DNA from: Deltaproteobacteria bacterium
GTDB taxonomy: Bacteria > Desulfobacterota > Dissulfuribacteria > Dissulfuribacterales > QOAL01
Assembly: GCA_024275145.1 (NCBI GenBank)
Contig: JAJRZR010000038.1
Span: 1 to 32,375, forward strand
Direction of reading: 5' to 3'
Length of the DNA stretch: 32,375 nucleotides
Shown one piece after another: positions 8,507 through 15,355 of this stretch. Numbering within the stretch: position 1 is the first letter of the stretch; each line of letters opens with the position of its first letter. The position numbers and the translations under genes are program-made. The notes beneath the pieces are model-generated. The model did no database searches, was not told the origin of the DNA, and saw nothing but the letters and a program-made list of their open reading frames with translations.

Positions 8507-9136
8507 TCATTTTATAGGATCAAATGCAGGCGATTTCTCCACTGTTGTTTTTTGGGCACGTATTTCTTTGTAGATTGGCATTATTTCCGATCTCTTTATG
8601 AGGGCTACTGCTGGTTTTCCTCCTATTTCCCGCTGGACCTTTTCCATGCCGTGGAATTCTTCCCTATCGACCAAGACGGCTACACCTTCTATTTCCAGGC
8701 CATCTTCCCGACACCTCCTGATTGCCTTTATTACAGATCCTCCCGTGGTCACCACATCATCCAAGACCAGGACAGGATCGCCAGGCTTCACATTTCCTTC
8801 AATCCATTTTATGGCACCATGTCCTTTCAATTCCTTTCGGACTATGAAGTGCAGTACCTGCTTGCCATGAAACCATGCGTGATGCATCAGGGCAGCCCCC
8901 ATTGGATCCGCTCCAAGGGTCAAACCACCTGCCCCAATTATGTGGGGGAATCTTTTATTGACAAGAGACAGCAAAAGCTCCCCGATCAAGGCTGAACCCT
9001 CCGGATCGAGGGTGGTCTTCTTACAATCGAAATAGAATTGACTCTTTTCTCCAGAGGACAGAGTAAATGAGGCATCTTCGCGATATTCAAAGGATTTTTC
9101 CAGAATTATCCTCTTAAGACGTTCAAGTTTTTCCAT
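8507..9136 (-). CDS. pyrE: Orotate phosphoribosyltransferase
   Basis: Converts orotate and PRPP to orotidine 5'-phosphate in pyrimidine synthesis. It is 209 residues, within the family range. Motifs are YFDCKKTTLDPEG near the N-terminus, RKELKGHG (100-107, catalytic flexible loop with Lys) and the PRPP loop VLVLDDVVTTGGS (122-134). The start codon follows AAAAAGG on the - strand. It stands alone here, with no other pyr genes in the window. Two short ORFs lie directly upstream on the same strand, and identical CACCCTAGGGTG palindromes lie on either side. Confidence 0.95.
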   Translation of the reverse strand: MEKLERLKRIILEKSFEYREDASFTLSSGEKSQFYFDCKKTTLDPEGSALIGELLLSLVNKRFPHIIGAGGLTLGADPMGAALMHHAWFHGKQVLHFIVRKELKGHGAIKWIEGNVKPGDPVLVLDDVVTTGGSVIKAIRRCREDGLEIEGVAVLVDREEFHGMEKVQREIGGKPAVALIKRSEIMPIYKEIRAQKTTVEKSPAFDPIK

Positions 9137-9155
9137 TTTTTGCCTTTTTAAATTT

Positions 9156-9368
9156 TTATTGTGAAATGTATCTTACTTGGACCCTGTTTTCACACCCTAG
9201 GGTGGCTGCCTCAGAGACACGTGGGGTATGAAGCTTTGTAACCACCCAGGGGGGTGGATTCACAGGAATTGCCATGCCTCGAGAATATTTCCAGATTGTA
9301 TCCGTTATTGTAGCATACATATTTTGACACATTCTTTGGCCGATGAGCAGGCTTTCGGGTGGTGCCAT
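9156..9368 (-). CDS. Small hypothetical protein upstream of pyrE (70 aa), doubtful
   Basis: A 70-residue ORF ends 19 bp before the pyrE start. No family is recognised. Composition is protein-like, with a segment rich in Pro (AIPVNPPPWVV), but no Shine-Dalgarno sequence stands before its ATG. It is in the same frame as the short ORF at 9384-9485, separated by a TAA and four codons, so the two could be parts of one broken gene of about 109 codons. The 9193-9204 palindrome lies inside it. It may be noncoding. Confidence 0.3.
   Translation of the reverse strand: MAPPESLLIGQRMCQNMYATITDTIWKYSRGMAIPVNPPPWVVTKLHTPRVSEAATLGCENRVQVRYISQ
9193..9204. promoter_or_regulatory. Second perfect 12-bp palindrome CACCCTAGGGTG
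   Basis: Identical to 8030-8041 and about 60 bp upstream of the pyrE start codon. A nearby hairpin, CCACCC-AGGG-GGGTGG (9242-9257), adds further dyad symmetry in this leader. This is a candidate operator or transcript structure controlling pyrE. It is an inference only, because the transcription start is not identified. Confidence 0.35.
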
Positions 9369-9383
9369 GTAAACAGGAATTTT

Positions 9384-9485
9384 TTATAGGATCAGCTCAA
9401 AATATAATAATAGGTAATCCCGGAACTCAAGTGTTTTCTCAACCAGTGGGTCGACTTGACGTGAATTGTTTCTAGCATTTCCCAT
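9384..9485 (-). CDS. 33-codon small ORF with very strong ribosome binding site
   Basis: On the - strand AAAAGGAGGGGG stands about 8 nt before an ATG (9485), which opens a 33-residue peptide (MGNARNNSRQVDPL... ending YFELIL). The Shine-Dalgarno sequence is among the strongest in the window. No family is recognised. After the TAA the same frame continues into the 70-codon ORF at 9156-9368. It may be a small protein, a leader peptide for the pyrE transcript, or the 5' end of a gene with a nonsense mutation. Confidence 0.35.
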   Translation of the reverse strand: MGNARNNSRQVDPLVEKTLEFRDYLLLYFELIL

Positions 9486-9825
9486 AATTGGCTCCCCCTC
9501 CTTTTACTATTTTTAGCCTGGGAAACATCTCAATTTTAACTGAACAACGTACCAGCGAAGAAATTTACCGGGTAGAGATTTGAATGCTACTTACCCACAT
9601 CCCGGGTCAGATTTGCGGAAATAAATTAGATAGAGGGAAGTTTCGTTATAAAAGATTGTCTCAAGATTAATTGAACCGTGTCTCAATTTATATTTAGTTT
9701 GACAGGCTGATCACGAAATTTCGGACCGCTTCGGGCAGGAATCATACTTCGCCGTTAGAGCCAAATCAGCCAAGGGGGTTAAAGTATATTGAGGAACCTT
9801 CTATTTTCGTTCCCCTTAAGCCCTG
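9486..9825. other. Intergenic stretch without recognised genes
   Basis: About 340 bp of AT-rich sequence between the small ORF upstream of pyrE and the tRNA-Lys terminator. I see no convincing reading frame, tRNA or long repeat. It presumably contains the promoter for the pyrE transcript, but no clear -35/-10 pair could be chosen. Confidence 0.5.
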
Positions 9826-9868
9826 AAAAAAACCAAAAGGGGTAGGGTGATATCACCCGACCCCTTGA
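9826..9868 (-). terminator. Rho-independent terminator of tRNA-Lys
   Basis: On the - strand a long nearly perfect stem, AAGGGGT-C-GGGTGAT / ATCACCC-T-ACCCCTT (9837-9866), is followed by a T-rich run (TTGGTTTTTTT). It begins 8 bp after the tRNA-Lys CCA end. Confidence 0.88.
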
Positions 9869-9874
9869 TTTTCC

Positions 9875-9950
9875 TGGTGGGCCGTCAGGGTCTCGAACCC
9901 CGAACCTACTGATTAAGAGTCAGTTGCTCTACCAATTGAGCTAACGGCCC
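9875..9950 (-). tRNA. tRNA-Lys (anticodon CTT)
   Basis: Read on the - strand, acceptor GGGCCGT pairs with ACGGCCC, followed by discriminator A and encoded CCA. The anticodon stem ACTGA/TCAGT encloses loop CTCTTAA, giving anticodon CTT. The T arm is GGGGTTCGAGACCC-like. It is 76 nt and complete. A TTGACA-N16-TAAAGA promoter stands upstream and a strong hairpin terminator follows, so it is a single-gene transcription unit. Confidence 0.97.
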
Positions 9951-9965
9951 CGTAACGGCCCTCTT

Positions 9966-9993
9966 TCTTTACCACAAATGTTTGAACTGTCAA
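9966..9993 (-). promoter_or_regulatory. Sigma-70-type promoter for tRNA-Lys
   Basis: On the - strand, TTGACA (9993-9988), a 16-nt spacer and TAAAGA (9971-9966) precede the tRNA start at 9950 by 15 nt. The -35 is perfect and the -10 is moderate. Confidence 0.7.
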
Positions 9994-10049
9994 GTAGAAC
10001 CGTTGCATATCCGAAATTTTATTCCAGGATGAATTCTAAAACATTGGGG

Positions 10050-10078
10050 TTGACAGACGATCTAGTCGTTGTTATTAT
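10050..10078 (+). promoter_or_regulatory. Sigma-70-type promoter for tRNA-Gly
   Basis: TTGACA (10050-10055), a 17-nt spacer and TATTAT (10073-10078) lie 14 nt before the tRNA-Gly start. This is a near-consensus housekeeping promoter, as expected for a stable RNA. Confidence 0.8.
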
Positions 10079-10092
10079 TTCCGTCACCTTAA

Positions 10093-10167
<75 letters not shown>

Positions 10168-10177
10168 ACCGGAGACG

Positions 10178-10208
10178 AAAGGGGCAGTATGAACTGCCCC
10201 TTTTTATT
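10178..10208 (+). terminator. Rho-independent terminator after tRNA-Gly
   Basis: AAAGGGGCAGT-ATGA-ACTGCCCCTTT followed by TTATTT: a perfect GC-rich stem with a four-base loop and a T run. It lies 10 bp after the tRNA and only about 20 bp before the cytochrome start codon, so the cytochrome must depend on read-through or on a promoter not recognised here. Confidence 0.9.
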
Positions 10209-10225
10209 TGAGCAAGCCTTTAAAG

Positions 10226-12130
10226 ATGCCATTAAGATCTTTACTCACCCTAAGTTACGGCTTCTTTTTAACAATAATCGTTACATGTGCATGTCTTTTC
10301 AGTGCCTCCCCTGCTAATTCAACCAAAAACAGGGTGGACAGGGTCACTACCACCGTAAACGGCAGGATCGATCTATGTCTTTCATGCCACGATGAACGAC
10401 CGGACAAGGCCCATGCGAGAGAGATATTGGGTTGCGCCATATGTCATAAGGGCAATCCCTTGGCAGGTGACGAACTGCGAGCCCACAGGGGCATGGTCCT
10501 GAACCCCGGAGAATTACAATATGCAGATGAGACCTGCGGCCAAACCGGATGTCACCCAAGGGAGGTAAAATGGGTAAAGAACTCGCTCATGGCAACGAAC
10601 CGGGGCATCATAAGCACCCTGAGATATTACTGGGGCGAGACCGATGATCACAACGAATCCATATCGGTTGCAAGAATAAGGGCCGGACACATGAAATCCC
10701 CCGCCCTTGACTACTATAGAAAGATGTGCGGAAGCTGCCATCTCTCCATGAAAAGGCATAGCCTGCCAGGTTTTCTGGCAGAAAAAGGGGGGGGATGTAC
10801 GGCCTGCCACCTCCGCAAACCCCCTGTAGGCCAGAACAAAAAAGGGGTGGCCCATATACAGATTACACGTAACATCCCCATGTCAAACTGTATCAAATGC
10901 CATAACAGGAGTGGAAGGATAGGTCTTTCATATCAAGGGAAATTTGAAAGTGAGGGCTACGGGACCCCCTACCAGGATGGCGGCCTCAGCCATCTCGAAC
11001 TTATCGATGGCCGCTTCTTCCAAAAAATGCAACCTGACATCCATTACGAGAAGGGCCTCATATGTATAGATTGTCATACACAAAAGGAGGTCATGGGTAA
11101 CGGAACATCGTATCCACATTTCGAAGACCAGCTACAGGTAAAATGTATCTCTTGCCATACCAATAACAAGAACCTTGAAATACTGGCGAGGCAACGCGCC
11201 ACTAGAACGAACAGATCATGGACCCCTGACATGACGGCACCGCCTCTTTTGAATATAAAAAAGACAATGGAAAATGCGTTCGTGCTGGAAGGCAAAAGGG
11301 ATAAAAGGCCTTACCCCCTCAAACCGCCTGATCCCACCTCTTGCAAAAATCCGGTTCACAAAAGACTTTCGTGCCAGGCATGCCACAGCCGCTGGGTTCC
11401 ACAATGCTATGGCTGCCATGTAAGGGACGACAGGAGCCAGTATCAACTGGACAAGTTGGACAACATCGAGACACCCGGTAGATGGCAGGAATACAGGTCG
11501 TTTATGCGATTTGAAAGCCCTGCCCTGGGTGTTCTCAAGGAAAAAAATACGGCAGGAGAAGAAATTGTCCTGCTCGTACCCGGTTGACAGGATTTTGTAT
11601 CCTTTCTGGACGAAAGGGGAAAATGGATCAGGGACTTCAAAAGGCTTACGGTTTCATGGATGGATCCCCATTCCACCTCTATCAGGGGACGCACCTGCCC
11701 GGATTGCCACCAGAATCCAAAGACATTGGGGCTGGGAGAAGGGAACCTGTGGAATGCCGACGGCAGATGGTATTTTTCTGCCTCCAGCAGGACAGTCGAG
11801 GCAACGGTCACCGGGACCTTGTCATTGATATCCGGTCGTGCGAGAGACCATGCCGCCATATTAAATAATGATAGGCATGCAACCGGTCAAAAATCCCCCG
11901 CAAACAACCATCCCCTTGACGCCTTCGTGGACATCGATGGAAATGCCCTAGTCCACACATCCAGAAAAGGGCTGAGGCCCTTTGACAAAAAGGAAATCGA
12001 CCGCATCCTGTACGTCGGGCTCTGTCTTAACTGTCACCGGGATTTTAAAGACCCGGTCATGAAAAACTGGCAGCCGGGACATGCTCCAAGGCCTTGTAAG
12101 AACCTGGTTGGATGTATTCCCACGCAATAA
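10226..12130 (+). CDS. Probable selenocysteine-containing periplasmic multiheme c-type cytochrome (in-frame TGA at 11585-11587)
   Basis: Read through one TGA, this is a 634-residue exported cytochrome. ATG 10226 starts a signal peptide (about 1-30, ending SASPA); TTG 10208 is a weaker choice because it abuts the upstream terminator. Neither has a clear Shine-Dalgarno sequence. Eleven CXXCH haem sites are visible, starting at residues 51, 70, 168, 191, 222, 280, 307, 383, 394, 491 and 600, plus one CX4CH at 104-110. The TGA is codon 454, in the context LLVPG-TGA-QDF. The same frame stays open beyond it for 180 codons that hold two haem sites, so the downstream part is clearly coding. A SECIS-like hairpin starts 12 nt after the TGA. 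The likely role is periplasmic electron transfer; donor and acceptor are unknown. A nonsense mutation is the main alternative, in which case the product would stop at residue 453. Confidence 0.85.
11585..11619 (+). promoter_or_regulatory. Candidate bacterial SECIS element with its UGA codon
   Basis: The TGA at 11585-11587 is followed by a hairpin TCCTTTC-TGGAC-GAAAGGG (11600-11618). It has seven pairs including one G-U, with apical loop UGGAC. The loop begins 20 nt (19 intervening nt) after the UGA and has G in its first two positions. This spacing and loop fit the known bacterial SECIS pattern bound by SelB (upper stem of 4 or more pairs, loop about 16-37 nt from UGA). The fit is by eye, not scored. 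Confidence 0.65.
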
Positions 12131-12278
12131 TTGCCCCCCAGAACAGGCCCTGTTACTATTTCATTTCTTCCCCGAGCCTACCGATAATTAAAGAAACACC
12201 CCTGGAAAAAGTTGCCTTGCATGTAAGGCCAACAGTATTGACACAGGTCGAAAAGGGGTTCCAAGGCCGCTTGGTATA

Positions 12279-12488
12279 AACCCAAATTATGCACTTCAGA
12301 TATCGAACGAAGACACTTCTTTTTTTATTTAAAGCAGTTATGACTACTTTGAGGCACCTAAACATTCACTCAAAGGATGCTTTAAAATCAGACCAAAGCT
12401 GTTCGGCATTTGAAGCCATAATGGGCTTGCAATTTCGGCAAATCTGCCTTGCATCCTTGGCAAACTTGCAAGCTGCATAATTTGGGTT
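12279..12488. mobile_element. 210-bp MITE-like element with 15-bp perfect terminal inverted repeats
   Basis: AACCCAAATTATGCA (12279-12293) is the exact reverse complement of 12474-12488. The interior is noncoding, with TTTGAAGCCATAATGGGCTTGC (12409-12430) and AAACTTGCAAGC next to the right end. These inner blocks recur at 21648-21780, 28647-28673 and 32341-32359. Its right end lies 22 bp before the start codon of the REC/HD-GYP gene, inside that gene's leader. The remainder of the 12131-12510 gap shows no gene. No transposase is present, so mobility would need help in trans. Confidence 0.6.
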
Positions 12489-12510
12489 AAAGGAAGGGAG
12501 CACAGAAATC

Positions 12511-14046
12511 TTGCTGGATGAAAACCACAACGGGACCAATACCCCTCTGACATATTCACCGACCGCGCCTATACTGCCTAATCTCGCCAAGTGGAAGGTA
12601 CTAGTCGTCGAGGACGAGGAACTTGCAAGGGAATTTTTGCAGGCTCATCTCACCCATTGGGGTCTCAACGCCGTTACAGCAGGAGACGGCAAAGAGGCCA
12701 TGGCCATACTGCTTGACGATCCAGGCATCCGCCTGCTTATAACCGATCTACACATGCCGGGTATCGATGGCCTGACACTTCTCAAAAGAATCAGGGATAT
12801 GGGCCGGACGAAACTCTACTGCATAGTCCTTAGCGGCATTCAAAACCGGCAAACCCTGGTCAATGCCCTGAGCGCCGGGGCCTCTGACTATCTTATAAAG
12901 CCTTGTCATCCGGAACAAATCTTTGCCCGCCTAGCAGTCATGGACAAGCTTATCAACCTGGAAGAAAACTATGAGACCCTGATAAAGGATCTGTTTGACG
13001 TCATGGGTGAGATGCTGGGAAGCCGGGACAACTATACCCTGGTCCATAGCTTGAGGGTGGCGGCCCTGTCGAGGCGCATGGGATCACTGCTAGGGCTCAA
13101 CCCCGAAGAGTTGAACACACTGGAAATAGGATGCAGGATCCATGACATAGGAAAAATTGCCATACCCGATGACATCCTGTTGAAGCCGGGCAAATTTGAC
13201 AACCTTGACAAAAAAATCATGGACATGCACCCAACCATAGGGGCACGTTTTATAGCATCCAGGTACCCTGACGACAGGATAACCGAAATAGTGCTAAAGC
13301 ACCACGAACGCCTGGACGGCAGTGGTTATCCGGCAGGCATAAAGGGAGACGAGATAAGCCTAATGGTACGGATAGTGTCCGTAGCAGACGTCTATGAGGC
13401 ACTCATTGCAAAGAGACCTTACAAGAAACCCATCTCCAGGGACAAGGCACTAGACATCCTCGATAAAGAAGTAAGGCTCAAACGGATAGATGAGAATGTA
13501 GTAAAGGCATTGGAGGAAGTAGTGGCACATTGGGACCCGCTTTGCATAGAACCAAGGTGCTATGAAGACACCTCTATACTTGAATCCTTCAGGGAGATAA
13601 CCTACTTTCGTGAACCCCTCTGCAGTTTCTATAATTACCGCTATCTTCTGGCCCTGGACAAACAAAGGGATCTCGGTATTCTGGGCGATGAATATCACAT
13701 GTTTTTCATTGTGATCAAGGGATTAAGGGATATGAACCAAAGGCTCGGATTCATAAAAACCGACCAGATCCTCGATGAGCTAGGTGAAAGCATCCAGAGT
13801 GAGCTAAAGAAATTTTGTAAGGGTCATAATAATTGCAAGGGTGAAAATATCATATTCAGAAAGGGAACCGACTACCTGCTATTCGTGTCGTACCCCCGAC
13901 AGGTCATCGGACAGATCGAGGACATACTCACACGGCAACTGGATCGATATCGACAAAAGTGGCAACTCAAGGCAACCATAAGTTGCCGTTCCTTCCCTGC
14001 TGAATGCAGCTTGGACAAGGCGCTCAATCAATTTCTGGAAATCTGA
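12511..14046 (+). CDS. Response regulator: REC, HD-GYP c-di-GMP phosphodiesterase, degenerate GGDEF
   Basis: A 511-residue cytoplasmic regulator predicted to hydrolyse cyclic di-GMP. It starts at TTG 12511 behind AAGGAAGGGAG. A receiver domain (about 28-145) carries phospho-acceptor Asp79 in ITDLHMPG and Lys130 in the usual LIKP motif. The HD-GYP domain (about 155-345) keeps HDIGK (211-215) and HHERLDGSGYP (264-274), so the metal and substrate residues look intact. The C-terminal part (about 366-511) is not a standard tail: FYNYRYLLALD, then MFFIVIKGLRDMNQRLG, then FRKGTDYLLF follows the GGDEF fold order, with KGTDY replacing GGDEF. It is probably a catalytically dead sensory or docking domain. 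A diguanylate cyclase gene follows 15 bp downstream. No kinase is adjacent on this strand. Confidence 0.93.
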   Translation: MLDENHNGTNTPLTYSPTAPILPNLAKWKVLVVEDEELAREFLQAHLTHWGLNAVTAGDGKEAMAILLDDPGIRLLITDLHMPGIDGLTLLKRIRDMGRTKLYCIVLSGIQNRQTLVNALSAGASDYLIKPCHPEQIFARLAVMDKLINLEENYETLIKDLFDVMGEMLGSRDNYTLVHSLRVAALSRRMGSLLGLNPEELNTLEIGCRIHDIGKIAIPDDILLKPGKFDNLDKKIMDMHPTIGARFIASRYPDDRITEIVLKHHERLDGSGYPAGIKGDEISLMVRIVSVADVYEALIAKRPYKKPISRDKALDILDKEVRLKRIDENVVKALEEVVAHWDPLCIEPRCYEDTSILESFREITYFREPLCSFYNYRYLLALDKQRDLGILGDEYHMFFIVIKGLRDMNQRLGFIKTDQILDELGESIQSELKKFCKGHNNCKGENIIFRKGTDYLLFVSYPRQVIGQIEDILTRQLDRYRQKWQLKATISCRSFPAECSLDKALNQFLEI

Positions 14047-14061
14047 CAGGTTGAAGGTACC

Positions 14062-15027
14062 ATGCAAGAAGGACAGAAGAACCAAAAGGCTGAAAGATTG
14101 GCCGTCCATGTTACAGAGACAGCCAGGCAGGCCCTTAAGAACGTCGTGGTCAAGGGAACACTCCCTTGGCCCCAGACCTATTCAGAGGAATTCTGGTCAG
14201 TGGCAAGGGCGTGTGGATACGATGATATATTGTTCAAGAAGACAAGACCGCCAGAGGTATCCGTCCAGGCGGTCGACGGATTCCTTGAGCAAGCAGACCG
14301 TATCCTGAGCGGGGTAAGCGATACGGTCCACTCCTTTGTGACCGGTAGCAAGGTCTGCCGGGAAGGCATGGCCGAGACCATCCATTCAATAGATAAGCAA
14401 ACCAGTGACTCCAGCCCTGTAAACAAGGAGATACAACGTTTAATAGCCATAAACAAGGAACTGGAAGAGCACACTGCCAGGACTGAGGAGCAACTGAAGA
14501 GCCAACAGGAGCTCATCAAGGATCTTCAAGCCAAGCTGAAGATAGACCCACTCACGAAGCTATTTAACCGGAGATCGCTCGAAGTGGATCTTAAAAAGGA
14601 GCTGGCCAAGGCAAGAAGGTACAACTATCCCCTTTCCCTCATTATGGCCGACCTGGATAAATTCAAGGAGATCAACGATAGCCATGGTCACCAGATTGGA
14701 GATAGGGTCCTGCAGAAGATTGCAAGGATGATCCGCGACTGTGCCAGGGAAGTTGACACGGTTTACAGGTATGGAGGGGAAGAATTCCTGATCATGTTAC
14801 CGCATACCACAGGAGTGGATGCGGTAAACCTGGCCGAGCGCGTAAGGCTCAAGGTGGCCAGGCATATATTTACAGACCGCAAGGCATGTCTCAAACTAAA
14901 CATCACGCTTTCCCTTGGGGTGGCACAATTTGTTCCCGGAGATTCAGTAGATGACCTCGTACTCAGGGCGGACAAGGCCCTGTATAAGGCCAAGGCCACC
15001 GGACGAAACAAGGTGGTAAGAATCTAG
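14062..15027 (+). CDS. Diguanylate cyclase (GGDEF domain)
   Basis: Makes cyclic di-GMP from two GTP. The 321-residue protein starts at ATG 14062 after GAAGG. Residues 1-115 are of unknown fold, and about 120-160 form a coiled coil leading into the GGDEF domain (about 160-321). This has DPLTKLFNRR, DLDKFKEIND and an intact GGEEF (238-242). The inhibitory I-site RxxD is present as REVD (229-232), five residues before GGEEF, so product feedback inhibition is expected. There is no membrane segment. It sits 15 bp after the HD-GYP regulator, so enzymes making and breaking c-di-GMP are cotranscribed; regulation of one by the other is inferred. Confidence 0.93.
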   Translation: MQEGQKNQKAERLAVHVTETARQALKNVVVKGTLPWPQTYSEEFWSVARACGYDDILFKKTRPPEVSVQAVDGFLEQADRILSGVSDTVHSFVTGSKVCREGMAETIHSIDKQTSDSSPVNKEIQRLIAINKELEEHTARTEEQLKSQQELIKDLQAKLKIDPLTKLFNRRSLEVDLKKELAKARRYNYPLSLIMADLDKFKEINDSHGHQIGDRVLQKIARMIRDCAREVDTVYRYGGEEFLIMLPHTTGVDAVNLAERVRLKVARHIFTDRKACLKLNITLSLGVAQFVPGDSVDDLVLRADKALYKAKATGRNKVVRI

Positions 15028-15355
15028 GGATATCGAAATATCTATTCACCGAAAACGGGGAATGCGCCCATCAGGGATAAATTCCTGCCCGCCCGGCTTG
15101 ACCTTCCGACTACACCGTAGTAGTAGCATATGCCACTCCTGTATAGCCATCCGCTGTGCCAGGAGTAGCATCCCTACTGAGACCGGCATGCAAATCAAGA
15201 GGTGCCGAATCCACTTCAAAAACGACTTGTTTGTTCGATAGAATGCGCCATACAAGTGAAAAAATTGCAATACGCATGTAGCCAACGGCACAATTACCGG
15301 GTGGATTTGGCCTCGTAGGAAACTTTTACCCACTGACCGAACAGGAAACATTTGA
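15028..15355. other. Intergenic stretch without recognised genes
   Basis: A 328-bp gap between the cyclase and the DUF1015 gene. A short - strand frame exists here (see rejected items), but nothing convincing was found: no tRNA, terminator or clear repeat. An AGGA ribosome binding site for the downstream gene lies at its right end. Confidence 0.45.

Noticed and set aside
11585-11587. TGA as an ordinary stop or pseudogene mark
   Set aside because: Not excluded, but less likely: the downstream frame is intact with two haem motifs, no other stop or frameshift occurs in 634 codons, and a SECIS-like hairpin follows.
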